NCBI GenBank assembly: GCA_007026445.1
Contig: VDMD01000157.1
Location: 1 to 48,846, forward strand
Direction: 5' to 3'
Length of the DNA stretch: 48,846 nucleotides
Origin: Schizophyllum amplum
Taxonomy: Eukaryota; Basidiomycota; Agaricomycetes; Agaricales; Schizophyllaceae
The notes under the pieces are model-generated. The model saw only the letters and a list, made by a program, of their open reading frames with translations, ran no database searches and was not told where the DNA came from. A program made the translations under genes and the position numbers. Positions 34,355 through 46,800 of the stretch are shown one piece after another. Positions within the stretch are counted from its first letter, which is position 1. The number at the start of each line of letters is the position of its first letter.

Positions 34355-37170
34355 CTAAGCAAGTGTTGCAGCTGAGGTAGTGTCCCTCCCACTAGCTTCG
34401 CAGGCAGCATCTCCCTCCTTCCAACACCCTTTCAACTCCTCTTTGCGCATCCTCCCTACGTCCGCAATCTCCTCCAAACTAACCACACTCCCCGTCAAGT
34501 TCAGCACCGGCAGCTCGCCCAGACCCGGCAGCGCCCTCCCCGGCATATCCGCCAACAAACCCCTGCCCCCGTCGACACCCTCCATCAACGGCACCTGGAA
34601 CATCTCCCTCTTCTCCCTCGACCTTACCTTCACATGACTCCCCCTCTCCAAATGGTTCGTCGACAGACTCGCCCACCCAGCGTAGTTCGGGTACAGCATC
34701 GCGCCTCCATCCAGGTACACCAGCTCGATGAAGAACTTCTTCCACGACCGCGACCACGCGTTCGACCGCACGCCTGGCGCCACCGCGATGTCCAGCGGGA
34801 GCAGCCGCCCCGACAGGCGCAATGCGAGGTACGAGTGGAACGAGCGCCAGGGCCCCGGGAAGTACACCGCACCCCACGAGCACGGTACCTGCGAGAGGTA
34901 CGGGCTCCCCACGCGCGTGGTCTCTACGCCAGGGTGTGCCGCGAAGAGCGCGCGCGCGTCGAAGGCCCGCCGCCCATCCGCGTGCAGCTCGTTGCTCTTC
35001 TGTTGATACAGGCTGATGCCGAAGAGGTGCGGCGAGTTGTTCTCGGGTGCGCCATATCGGTAGTGCAGCAACGCCATCTTCGCCCATGCGTAGAAGAGGG
35101 GCGAAAGCTCGACGTCGTCCTCAAGGAGCAGCCCGTGGCTGTCGTCCGTTCGCGGGTACCAAGATTCGACGACAGCCGGGAGCAGGCCTCCGCGTACGAC
35201 ACGGTGTTGCACAGAAACAACGCCGTGTGGCCATGACGTCGCGAAGCGCTCGACAACGGCGAAGGTCTCCGCATCCGCGTCCTGTTCGAGGTTGATGCGC
35301 ACGTTCAGGCGGTCGCCGTAGAAGCGAGCATCAGTGAGGGAGGTAAGCAGCCGCTGTAAAGACTGCGGTCGGTCCCGCGTAATGATGGACGCCTCGACCT
35401 CGGGTTTGTGCCAGTCTACAGGACGATGAGCCTGAGCCATGATACAGAGGAAGTGACCTGTAACTCACTCTTCCACTCTGTCAACGTGAGAACGCCCATC
35501 CAGTCGCTCAATCGCAGGTCCGCTTGCGGAAGCCGAATTACCGCAGTGTCAGGGAAGCGCGACTGTATCCAATTTGTAGATGGCTCGTCCACGTCCGCGG
35601 GCGCTATGTTCGAAGAAAGTATGATGACATCCGGATTATATCGACCAGCCTGAAGAGTGTCCAGCCATAGACGTATACCGGTGCTCGAGTCGTCCCTACT
35701 ACGCGCGAGGTGGTATGGCAGTTGACAGGTGTGTGCTTCGTCGGTAAGTGCGGTCTCGGAGTAGCCCGCTGTCTCTCGCGTGAGAAGGATGGCCAGAGTT
35801 GCATGGTGATGTTGCGCGAGCTGACAGAAGAGGTACGCGGAGGCTCTGAAGTCGTCCAGACTCGGGAGAACGGCGAAGACGGTACCGGACGACTTCATTG
35901 GAGTATGAATGAATTGCTCGACGACGCGGAGATAGTCAGTAAAGGCTGCGTCTTCGGGCCGTCCGACGTGCTCGCGAGGAGGTTTGGGAGGTTCCGAAGG
36001 GTCCTCTACGTTTTGCATCGACACCTGGTCAGTGTCTTCAGAATACAAAGCTCTGATGGAATTGTCGAGTTCTTCGTGGCCTAGTATATGTGCGCTCATA
36101 AGACCGTCGTGCTTGCGCCTATACGACGCGCAATATCCATCGTCGGAGCCAGCGAGGATTCCGCCAACGTGATCCCCGTCCAGCAGTCCTATTGCATATC
36201 CAAGAGACTGCCACACTTCCTCGTGCATCGATAGATCCATGCTGTGCATGACCAGCTCTAGACGTTCAGTCGATATGGCGAATGGTGGGATGAGATACGA
36301 GACGCCCTCCGGAGAAGCAGACGGTGCCATGCAAGCGGGAAGTGACGAGGTCGAGGAGAAGCCCCTGATGCCAAAAGGTTTCGAGGAGTCGCTGACCGGT
36401 ACGATTTGCGGCGAGGACTGGACGTCGTCGAAGTATACCCAGGGGGTGCTGATCATGTCGGCTGCGATGTGAAGTATATGGGAGTCCGGAAACGCCTGTA
36501 TCCCGCGAGAGGATGCGCTATGGACTGAGATTTCGACGACGTCTTTTTGTGGGCTTGTTGACTCTTCGTGATTCAGGAGTGACTGCTGTATGATGGATTT
36601 TGTCTGCACGAGTGCGTCCTCCGGACATACGACCAGAACCTCGCGCAAGTGGCCTTCGTATTGTGATCGAGGACCAAAGGACGAAGAGGAGTGCAGGATG
36701 TCGGATAGCCGGTCCTGCAGCAGAATGAGGTCGCGCGCCAGGACAGGGAAGACAATGGTGAAGTCGCTGCTCGCGAGTGGCGGGATAGGTGTGTGGCTGA
36801 GATCCGGAGGTGGGGGCGATATGATGTCTTCTTCCAGTGTCTCTGGCATTCGATCTGCGAAGAGCGAGGAAGCCGCTGTGTCGAGGTCGACGGCCATGAT
36901 GTGCTGAGCAGAGCGATGGATCCGGAATGCGACGTACAGAAGCATGCCGAGCCCGAATCCCATCAGAAAGAGGAACGCCTGGCGACATAGACGTGCAAGG
37001 CGAACATGATGCTGCGAGATCCGACCGCCGTACGAGTGGCGCCTGGTCCCTACACCCGGGCGTTGAGGAGGATGCTGCCGCTTGGGATCGGTCTTCTTTG
37101 GAGACCTCGGCGCGGCAGAGTTTGCAGAGAATTCGTGCGGGAAGCGAGCATGCGAAGAATGAAGACGCAT
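34355..37170 (-). CDS. type II membrane glycosyltransferase (GT2-like fold), fungal-specific
   Basis: Probable Golgi or ER glycosyltransferase of the nucleotide-diphospho-sugar transferase fold. Exons 37170-35469 and 35415-34355; 2763 nt, 920 aa. The single intron (53 nt) joins LTLTEWK to NWHKPEVEASIITRDRPQSL in frame; using the ATG at 35440 would instead create a shorter separate protein, which I reject. A basic N-terminus precedes one signal-anchor helix at about 62-82 (FLFLMGFGLGMLLYVAF). The second half carries the transferase core: VEASIITRDRP (nucleotide-binding strand), RINLEQDAD, and LLLEDDVELSPLFYAWAK, where EDD is the likely metal-binding acidic motif. The first half (about 100-560) has no family I can name. 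Substrate unknown. Confidence 0.85.
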
Positions 37171-37463
37171 TACTTCAAGTCGAACATATGTGTGGCGAGG
37201 GGATAATGAGCGTACGGGTCAAGCTGTGAAAGGAGGCCTAGCTATTGTTTTCCAGTTTAGGAAGAGCGGCCCGGTCAATGCTCCGGCGTCTTCAATACTG
37301 CTTCGGCGTCTTTCATTTATGCATTACGCCTCAAGGCTCTCGTCAAGATCGCCGAACTTCTTTAGCTGAGATCGACAACAAAATTGCGAATATAAACAAG
37401 TGCAAGTGCTACAGAACAATTGGTACAATGCAAGGGGTACGCAAGTCAATCTGACATGTCACA

Positions 37464-40400
37464 TCACAACCCCTCGAAGAACGAGAGATCCTGCGCTGTC
37501 AACCCCCCTCCCTGCTTCGACTGACCAGAGCCCGGTTCGGTTGCAGGCGGCGTATCTGCACCGAAAAAGCCAGCAAATGGATCCGCTTGGGCCGGTGGTG
37601 GTTGGGACGCGGGCTTCATCAGAGTTGGGCCAGATGACGACTGGGACGAGGCCGAGCCCATCGATGGAGGCGCCAGCACAGGTATAGACGGCGCATGCGC
37701 AGCGCCTGATGGAGGTACACGCACTGCTCCCGATGGCGGCGCCAACGTCGGCACCTTCCCCAGCACAGGCGGCGGCGCCAGCGTCGGTATTGTCGGCGTC
37801 GGCGGCACCGCGGCCTTCGACTTCAGCGGCGTCCCTACATCCAGCAGCGGCGGTGGGCGCACAAACTTGCCTGTGAATATAATCAGCCCTGCAACTCCCT
37901 GCAAATTCATTCAAACCAATACTCGAAAAGCTGAACTCACCACCAGGTTTCGCCAATGCCGCCGGTGACGACGTCGATGCCTGTAACGGCCCGCCAGTCG
38001 ATTGCCCACCGCCTGCACCCTCATCCTTCAGGAAGTCCCAATCACCCGACGGCGCATCGTACACTGAAGGAGGTAACGGCAGTGCGCCGGGCAGCGGCGG
38101 ACCTGGTATAGCCTCCGGCAACGGCGACGGCGGCGCAGGCGGCCACCGACTCTTCCTCCCCGCCGCCGCCTCCATCAAGCTCAGCGTCCGCATGTGCGCC
38201 GCGCCCGACACCATCTTCGGCGGCGGCATCACCGAGGGCGAGTACAGCGGCGGCGGCGGGGAGAACACATCGCGGGATTGGCCCGGCAGCGTCAGCGTCT
38301 GCCCACCGCCCGTCTGCCCGTCCTTTGTTCCAGTCTGCTCAGGAGTCATAAACGCGCCAGTTGCTGGCCGCTGTCCGGACATGTAGTTGTTCTGCAGACC
38401 CAAGCCCAGCGGCGGCGGCTTGTTCTTCGCAGGTAGCTTCGGCGGCGATGGCGTTTGCAGCGCCGTCGTCTGCTGCTGCTCAGTCCCGCGATCCGTCAAA
38501 CCCCATGGGCTCGCCGATGTGGGAGCTTGCGTCGTCGGCGACACGAAGTCGTCAAAGTCGTCAAACCCGCTGGCCATCGACGTCTGACCTAGCATCGCCG
38601 AGTTTGTTGACGCCGTGCTCGGTATCGATGCCAGTGACTGTGTTGACTGTCCGTTGGACATTGTCGTGCTTCCAAACGTTCCCAAAGCCAGATCCCCGAA
38701 CGCGCTCGGCGATGCGAACGTCCCCGGCGACTCACTCCCAAACAACGCCGGCGACATATTAGCCACCAGTCCCTGCGTCGTCCCCTCCGGCGAGAACCCA
38801 CTGTACGACTTCTCTGCGTTTCGCTCAGCAGGTATCGCTGACGAGAAATCGCTGAAATCGTCGTCATCGCCATCGCCGCCCAATAACGACGGCGGGATGA
38901 CCGGCTGCGGAGGAGGCTGTCTTGAGATCGATGAGCCCGGGCGATGGCCGGGCCTCGAGCTAGTTATGGGCGTTGAGCTGGACATGGGCGTTGGTTGTGT
39001 TGACGATGATGGTGGTGCTAACGAGAACGCAGGGGCGAGTTTGGGCACAGTGACCGCAGCAGCAGCCACGGACGACATGATCGCCGTGGGCGCCCCACGT
39101 CGCGCGCTATTTCCCACCGCAGGTGATTGTGATCGTGACGCAATTGACTGTGGCCTCGAGATCGCTTGCGGCATCGCAGTTCGTGGCGGGGCAAGCACAG
39201 GAATTGTAAGAGGTTTCTGCTCTGGCACCGGGGGTGCCATATCGAATGCAGCAAAATCCAGATCCATGAGATCGTTCTGAGGGGCGGTCGATGCCGTGCC
39301 CGAAGTAGTCATCGACGCCACCGACGACCCGGTCATCACAGGAGACATCGGCTGCATGGGCGCTGGAATCATCGGCACCGTCCGCACCGCTGCAGGGCCC
39401 GTGGCTGTCGGCAGTAGCGTTGGTGGCGCGTACACCGACGGCGACGAGCTCTTGCTCGCTGGCATAGACTGCGGCCTCGCACTCATCGGCGGCGGCGGCG
39501 GCGGCAGCGGCGCGATCTTCGGCCCCGGCGGTGGCGGAGCGAGACGAGGAGGCAGCGACGCAGGAGACTCGAAGGCCATGTTGAGGTTGAAAGACGACGT
39601 CGCGCGGTGTCCCGGTTTCGTCTCGGGCGACGGCACTTCGACGTCGGACAGAAAGTCGAGGTCGTCTGTCGACAGCGCCAGCGACGCGCGGTCGGAGGAA
39701 GATGACTTGCGGGAGAAACGGTTAAGGAAGCGTGAAACGGCTGATGGTGCAGGAGCGGGGGCGGGGAAGATCTCAGGTCCACTCGACTGGGCGCGGCTCA
39801 TGGCCGAGGTGGTCGGGACGGCGGGAGCAGGGGACGCGCTCTGGGTGATCTGCATAGGGGGTGGCGTGGGCATGGTGGGCGATTTGACGGACGCTGGCGA
39901 TGCGCGGGACGGTGTGAGAGGTGGGTCCATGCTCGCGCGAGGTGTACCAGGCCTGGAAGTCGCTGCCGAAATCGGGGGCGTAGCGGATCTCCTCCCGAAC
40001 AGGGAGGAGAACAAGCCGCTCGGGGTCTTTCGCTCTGTTGGCGAGAGCGGCTCGACCCGCTCCTCCTTGGGTAGGATTTTCCAGCCCATGGGGACCACCG
40101 CGTCCTCGTTGTATTCGGGCCGAGCTTTGACCGACGCCTCCCACTGGAGTGAGCTTTTGGACGATGCGAGATGATACATGGGGCTTAAGCGCGCAAGTGA
40201 TGCGTGTCGTGTAGTGCGAATGGCGTCTGCCATACGCTTGGCCGTGAAAGATTTCGGGAAGGCTGAGGAGCCAGAGATGGAGACATCGTGTGGTACAAGG
40301 CGCTCGACGAGCGTATCCCTACGGGCGAGTGTTAAATGCAGAACAGTTCCATTGTGCTTGCATACGTACATTCCATCCAGTTCATGGATTGTGGTCTGAC

Positions 40401-41270
40401 GGGTGTGCGTAGGTGTTCGCGGGGCAGGGTCCTCGTCTCGTTCATTCTCGGCGTCTGGTTTCCCTTCCGTATCCTTGTTCTCGTCAGGCCAGTAGTCCCG
40501 CGAGAAGTCCGCAAGTTGCGTGAGGATAGACGCGAGGAGCTCGGGAGGCTGACATATACCATTCAGCGTCAAGAGGAGCAGTGCGCATAGGCGCCACGCA
40601 CAACATAATGATCCTGCTTCGCTTTCTGCTGCTTGGCCGCCTCCCACTCGTCTAGTGACTGCGTATCGGTGTCCTGCGCCCATTCCGTTCCCCAAGCATC
40701 TGCAGTCGAGTCTAGCGCTGCTGCCGCAACGGTCGCGTCAACCGGAGGTGACCAGGCATCGTCAGCCTCAGTTGCAAACGCGCCCTGCTCTTCCGGCGTA
40801 GCGGGACGCGAGATGAAGGGTGGTGACGCGCTTATTCGCGGAGGAGATGGGGGAGGTGAGGGCGAAGGCGAAGGTGGTATAGGAGAGTGGTATGTATGCC
40901 GTACATCATCTTCGTCCTGAGGCGGTGTCTCGTCTTCCTTCTCCTCCTCCTCGTCTTCGCTGTTCGCGTCCAGGTCTTCTGGTTCCAAGGTCTTGCCCAG
41001 CGGGATATCCGCGAAGCTCGACTCCGACGCCCAGCCGTGCGCATCCTCCGTCGTGTTCAGCTTTCCCCAGAGGTCCGCACCGGAGTACGCTGCGGGGTCC
41101 GCCCACTCCACGCCCGGACCCGCAGACCAGGACGGGAGCGCGATGTCCGCCTCTTGCCCGTCGTTCGCACCCGGCGCGTCGAACTTCACGTCGACCTTGA
41201 GGTCCACGATGGGCGACCGCGGCCGTTCATTGTTGTTGTCTGCCCAAGCATTTCCCCAAGGATCGTCCAT
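37464..41270 (-). CDS. large Pro/Ser-rich protein with repeated acidic DF motifs, unknown
   Basis: Exons 41270-40602, 40548-37941, 37870-37464; 3684 nt, 1227 aa, in frame. It opens with DDPWGNAW and an acidic, Trp-containing region to about residue 220. A short folded segment follows, PPELLASILTQLADFSRDYW and LDGMYVCKHNGTVLHLTLAR. The remaining ~850 residues are low complexity: poly-Pro (PPPPPPMSARP), Ser/Thr/Gln tracts, and acidic-Phe motifs DLMDLDFAAFD, DDDDFSDFSSA, FDDFDDFV and DWDFLKD; the end is AQDLSFFEGL. Short acidic Phe motifs and poly-Pro are typical of endocytic or actin-patch accessory proteins that bind adaptors and SH3 domains; this role is inference only. High G+C third positions create long spurious frames on the opposite strand. 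Confidence 0.8.
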
Positions 41271-41815
41271 GAAGCAGTATTCACATCAAGAAAGCGGGTC
41301 GCCGAAGAACAATAGAGCAGTTGTACGCGGAAAACGCGAAAGTCGATGCATGCGCCGCTGGGGCGCATCACGAACTGCCATTTCCGGTAGAACCTTTGTC
41401 TTTCAACAGGAACAAGCAGCCACGATAACCCCATTCAGGAGAACAATCGCAGTCGGCGTCGAGCTCTCAAGACGATGGCAGTTATTGTCTATTGGTTGTC
41501 CGCGTCGTGAAAAGTCGTCAAGGGAAACATGAATACAGTAGAGACGATGCTATTGATACAGTTATAGGATCTGAAAAGAGATGTGTTTCCTCGATGTACC
41601 GCTGCCGCGATGCACAGATTACTTCGTTCTTCCAAATTTCGATGTCTATGAGCGCCACTCATGGCGGAGACGCACTATCGACAACGCTTTGCCGATCCTG
41701 AAATCATGACCTGTGTTCAGATTCTGCTCGTCACATTAACATTCCGCACAATCAAAAGGGGACACGACGGAATGCGAACGCTCGCTTCTCCAGAGTAGAA
41801 TAGAACAATCAACAC
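41271..41815. other. intergenic, nothing recognised
   Basis: Between the Pro-rich protein promoter and the J-protein 3' end. No gene, RNA or repeat recognised. Confidence 0.45.
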
Positions 41816-43493
41816 TCACCACTGGCGCCAGCCCTTGTGCGACTTGCTCGAGGAGTGACCATGCGAGGGGTATTCGTCGTACGTATGTGCACGCTGTTTA
41901 GTCGACGAAGACGAGTGCCCGTTGGTGCGCGGGTCTGGATAAGGTTGCGCTGCAGCCTGATGACGCGAGCTACTGCCAGAGTGCTTGTTGGACGTATACG
42001 CAGGCTCTGATACAGCGTCAGAAACTTCGTTTATGAGACGATACAAGGACATGATCGGCTCACCGTTGTAGTCATCGTCATAGTAGTCCTTTGCATGACC
42101 ATGGCGAGACGACGAGTGCCGTGAGGAGGAGTGATGCGACGGGTACGAGGAAGACTGGCTCGAGGAACGACCGGAGGTCGAAGTGCTGCCGTGCCGTGCC
42201 GGAGCCTGCAATGCGCGGTCGCCCCCGCCGCTACGCCCATTACTCCTCCCGTTCTCCACCATCCTTGTCTGTTCAACACCATTGACGGTATACTTCTCCC
42301 GTCCATCGGGATAGATCTTCGTGCGATGAACATTTCCCTAAGGATCTGCGCGTCAGCCTGCATGCGCAAGAACAGAACAGATCATAAAACAACTGGTATG
42401 TTCCAAACTTACCTGACCATCGCGCCTCTCGCGCACCGTTGTGGTCACCCCGTTGACCGTCTGACTGGAGACGCTTTCACTTGTCCAGCCCCCGCCTGAC
42501 CCACCGCCGAAGCCCCCTGAGTTGGACAAACTGTACGAGCGCGTGCCGCCCCTGCTGCGGCTTGAACCGCCCCCCGCCAGCGCAAGCATACCACCCGACA
42601 TCCCGAACAGCCCGCCCGAGAGATTGTTGAATATGGCGAACGGATCCTGCACCGATCGCTGCCTCGACGAGCCCTGCCTCGAAGAGCGTCGGTCGTGCGG
42701 TGCATCGTAGCCCTCGTCGTACCCTCCATGCGCGGCATCGAAGAACGCATCGAACAGCTCGAACGGATCCGTGAACACGAACTGACGCGGGCGGGAGCGG
42801 CCGGCCCCGCGGTTGAAGAACGGGTCGTTGGTGAAGGGGTCGGGGAAGAAGGAGCCGCCGCCGCCGAAGCCTGAGCCGCCTCCAAAGCCTGAACCGCCTC
42901 CAAAACCTGAATCGCCTCCAAAGCCTGAACCGCCGCCGAAGCCTTGAGAGCCCGATCCAAAGCCCTGGTTGCGCCCTCCGAAGCCCTGACTGCCCCAGAA
43001 CCCGCCACTGTTGTCGAAGAAGCGATCGTTGAAAGGGGCGCTTTGTCCCCTGGAGAACGAGGATGGGCCCGCAGTAGCGGGTTCGGGGACCGGGGGAGGG
43101 AACACGCCGTACTGGTCGTAAGTCTGAATGTCTGAGTAAGTAACAATCCTCATGAACGTATGGATGACGCACCCTCCGGTTGTCCGCATTGCTCAATATC
43201 TCGTACGCGTTGTTGACCTATAATAGTTGTGGCGGAGGTGAGCATGAGCTGGGTCAATGCACGCGTCCGACACGCACCTTGCGGAATTTCTCCTCCGCGG
43301 CCGCCTTGTCGTCGGGCGTTGCGCCAGGTGGTAGCCGATCCGGATGGGTCTTCAGAGCCAGTTTCTTGTACGCCTTGCGTACTTCAAGCGGAGTGAGCGT
43401 CCTGTAGCGACCGGCGCCTAATTATCGCGGCCCACCTTCATCTTGAGAAGCATCCTGGCGAATTTCCAGTACTTCGTAGAGTTGTGTGGCCAT
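41816..43493 (-). CDS. J-domain co-chaperone, DNAJB6-like, with Gly/Phe repeats
   Basis: Hsp70 co-chaperone. Exons 43493-43436, 43381-43278, 43217-43173, 43123-42413, 42337-41816; 1440 nt, 479 aa. The J domain (about 1-70) reads MATQLYEVLEIRQDASQDE+VRKAYKKLALKTHPD, with the HPD tripeptide, then NNAYEILSNADNRR+TYDQYG. Choosing the acceptor at 43382 (AAG|TACGC) restores the canonical helix II; the nearer CAG does not. Next come a G/F region of GFGGGS repeats (about 110-150), FTDPFELFDAFFDA (DNAJB6/Mrj-like), a Ser/Gly segment, VSSQTVNGVTTTVRERRDGQ, and a Ser/His/Tyr-rich disordered tail of ~150 residues. Divergent from mms19 (398 bp between starts). Confidence 0.9.
42850..42970. repeat. 18-bp coding minisatellite (GSGFGG repeats)
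   Basis: About six imperfect 18-bp units of the type CCGCCTCCAAAGCCTGAA (plus-strand reading) encode successive Gly-Phe-Gly-Gly-Gly-Ser/Asp blocks in the J protein. Third-position differences between units show the array is not brand new; copy number probably varies among strains (inference). Confidence 0.8.
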
Positions 43494-43891
43494 AGCGTTT
43501 GGCAAGACGCCGTACAGTCGTCGTGAGCGACCTAGAGCTTATGCTGGATGCGCAATGGTGGTTGGAACTTAGTAATAGTGAGCGGTCACCGAAGCGTCTG
43601 GAAAGTAGCAAGCTCGACCTTCGTGATGTCACTGATCACTGAAGAGTCCCACGAACATAGGATCCGAACTCGCGTGGGCGCGTACTTATCAGAGAATAAT
43701 CTTCAGAAGAGACCGCGCATTGATATACATCCCCAAGTGACTCGAGCGACGTTGACGAGGAGAACAAGCGGAAACAATTGAGCGGAAATATTTGAACGCC
43801 TCATCACGTGAACACGGAAAGGAACAGTGTGGCGCGGCTTCCGGTCCGACCTACCGACCACGCCTTTTGATCTTCGCCATCATCTCGAACA
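43494..43891. promoter_or_regulatory. divergent promoter region, J-protein gene / mms19
   Basis: 398 bp between opposed start codons. No heat-shock element (nGAAn arrays) or other site could be defended by eye. Confidence 0.35.
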
Positions 43892-46800
43892 ATGGCGGAC
43901 ATCGAGCGCGTCGCACGGACATGGGTAGCGACTCAGAGAGACGAGGAGATCGACCAGACCGTTCTCGGTAATATCTCAGGAGACTTTGTGTCCCCACACA
44001 CTAATTAGCGTACATCAGAGATCACCAACCGCCGATTGACCTGGTTGAACGTCGTGAAAGCCCTCGGAGAATACCTAACTTCTGAGGACGATGAGTTGCG
44101 GCGGAAAGGTATAGGAGCTGCACTATCACTTAGTTCGACAACTGAACAGCCTCATAGGGGTAGACTTCCTCGCGTCTGTGCTGACGAAGGCCCCGTCAAG
44201 CTCGTTCAACGTACAATCGAGTGAGTTGAGCTGCTAACCCCATCGTACTGCCAGGCTCACCACGATTGCCAGCACGGGTACTGATATCCTTCATGTGCAG
44301 CAAGCTGGACGACACAGAGACAGTCATACCGGCACTGAAAGGTCTTGTCCCTCTGAGCGCCCTTCCCGCTGCAGAGGCCCAGTTTGTTGTCCGAGCGTAA
44401 GGCGGCCCTGCTGTTACAAGGGATATCCAGCTGAAATTTCTCAGACTTTTCACGCATGTGAAAATAAAGGCCCTGATTCAGTCGGTCCGCTACAACGTGT
44501 TCACCATCATCGACACACTCGTAGCCCGCCATCGAGAAGGTGAACTGCGCTCTGCATTCTTCTCAGCGGCTCTATCTGATATCTTCCAGACCTGAAGGAT
44601 ATGAATACCGAATTTCTCGACGGATACCTCCGGCTCGCGGATGGAGAGAAAGATCCCAGGAATCTGCTTGTGGCATTTGCCGTAGCGAGAGTGATTCTGA
44701 TCGAATTCAACATCTCGTCGCATATTGAAGTTAGGCAGTTCTTCTGCAGAACGTGTATACGTACTGACAGCGCTTCACAGCGGCTCTTTGAGATAACATA
44801 CTGTTACTTCCCCATTACCTTCCGTCCGCCTCCTAACGATCCGTATGGGATAACGACAGATGACCTGCGTGCGGCACTAAGGTTTGTGTTGCTGGATAGC
44901 ATGCACGGTGCGGGCTCATACTGGTTTTTCTAGACGATGCCTTTCTGCCACTCCGGCCTTCGGGCCTATGGCCATCCCCATTTTCCTAGAAAAACTGATG
45001 GCGGGCACGCCAATGACGAAGGCAAGAACACTGAACCCGGGACCTACCTAGCCTCGCTGACGACATAATTCCAGCGAGACGTGCTGCAGACCATGTCCAT
45101 CTGTTTTCCTGTTTATGGCGCCGCCGTGGCTCGCGCAAACGGCCGCAAGCTGTGGAATGCGCTCAAGTTGGAGGTCCGTTGGCATTGGAAATCACTGGAA
45201 CACTTGCTATCGCTGACTGCTGCTCAGATTTTCCAGCCGACGGACACCGTTACCGAGGCGGAAGCGCTGAAGACTACCCAGGAGCTCGTAAAGACGATCT
45301 ACGAGGAATCGTCGGCGGACGACAGTGATGTACAAGGTCTCGCCCGCGAAGCTTGCGAAGAGTGCATCGGCATTCTCAAAGAACCGGAGAAAAGTCAAGC
45401 AAAATATGCAATCAAGGTCTTGTGCGCTTTCATGTCGACAACGCGTACGTGTGCACCTTTCTTCGACATCACTAGCTCACAAGCAGCTCTGCAGCGTCCG
45501 TCTCACGCTACACGCTGGCGCAAGTCGTGCCGCACCTCCTCAAACTGTTCAACACGCCCGACGAAATCTCGACCCGCCCCGCAATTCTACAGCTACTGTC
45601 TGAAGTCATCCAGGCTGGCAGAGATTCCAGTTTGAAGGAGGTGGACGGTGGACGCACCACTCGCGCCCTACAAGGACGAAGTGCTTGGCGCCATGACGGT
45701 CGGCTTGAAGTCTCCCTCGTCCCGCCCCTCTGCGCTTTCAGGTATCACCGGCTTGGTTACCACGCCGGGGCTCATCACAGACGACGAGATCGGCTTCATC
45801 GTACACAACTTGTCCGAACTCATCCAATCCGGGTTGACGGAGGAAGACGAATCTGGGTGAGGTCGTTTCCGCGTTCTGACTATCGTGTTCTCATGCAACA
45901 ATGCTACAGGGAGGAGGTCCTCGCGCTACTCGCCAAGATCTCCGAGAACACGCCTCGACATGTCGAAGAACAACTGCTTCCTGTCCTTTTTGCAGCACTG
46001 CCAGATCGTGCGCCCGGGCGAGACGCCAACACCGAGCGCGTACAGGTGTTCCGAGTCCTCGTCGCCTCAAAGCACTCTGTCGCCAGCCCGTCCTCTTCGG
46101 CACCCTTGTATCGCGTCTGACAACAAAGCTCGACCTTGTTTGCACAGCACCAGTCGCCGCGACGGGATCGAGCTCGCTGTTGCGTACGCGCACGCGCTTC
46201 TCCGCACCTTATCGCAGACCCTCTCCGCTAAGATCGAGGCCAAGCATGTCGATGTCGCGAAGTATATCGATCGTCTGGTTCTCTGTTGTTCAACCTCTTC
46301 ATCTTCTCTGCACTCTCGGGGCTGGTGGTTGGCACGGATGCTCGCTTAGTCGACGTCGCGGGTGATATCATCACGATGGTTGTCCAAGCCCTCTCCGCTG
46401 CGTCAGTGCTAATCTCCTCTGTTGTTGCACATATCTCATGCATAATTATAGCCGCCAGGAGACTTTTGTGAAGGCTCTCTTCCCCGCTTACATAGAAGGA
46501 GACGTCAGCGGCATCGCCGAGGGACAGCAAAAAATCCCTCCGTCGGCTGAGTTCGCACCGTTGAAGGTGGGTCATCGCACAATACGCGTGACAGTTTACT
46601 GACCGTGAACGCTGCACCCCGCAGGATGGTGCGCCTGCGTCAAAAGGGCAGGTTGCTTGCTCGCGTCTGCGGTTGTCGCATTGGCATAGCGAGTAAGCTG
46701 AGGCGGGATGCTTTCGCGCAACAACACTAACAGCGGCAAGGTGGTCTTACCTGCCGGACACTCGGTCTTTGTCAGAACACGATATGGTGGAGCCTGCGAT

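Noticed and set aside
34355..35440. Separate glycosyltransferase gene starting at the ATG at 35440
   Set aside because: A 53-nt intron joins the upstream 567 codons in frame to WHKPEVEASIITRDRP, so this ATG lies inside the intron of one larger gene.
38615..40174. Two long plus-strand frames (221 and 292 codons)
   Set aside because: Antisense shadows of the Pro/Ser-rich gene; Gly/Ala/Asp-rich composition mirrors its codons and there is no independent motif.
45641..45674. 34-nt intron as an alternative to the 7-bp duplication in mms19
   Set aside because: It would restore frame but is shorter than any other intron here, lacks a branch site and removes the conserved PLAPYK segment.
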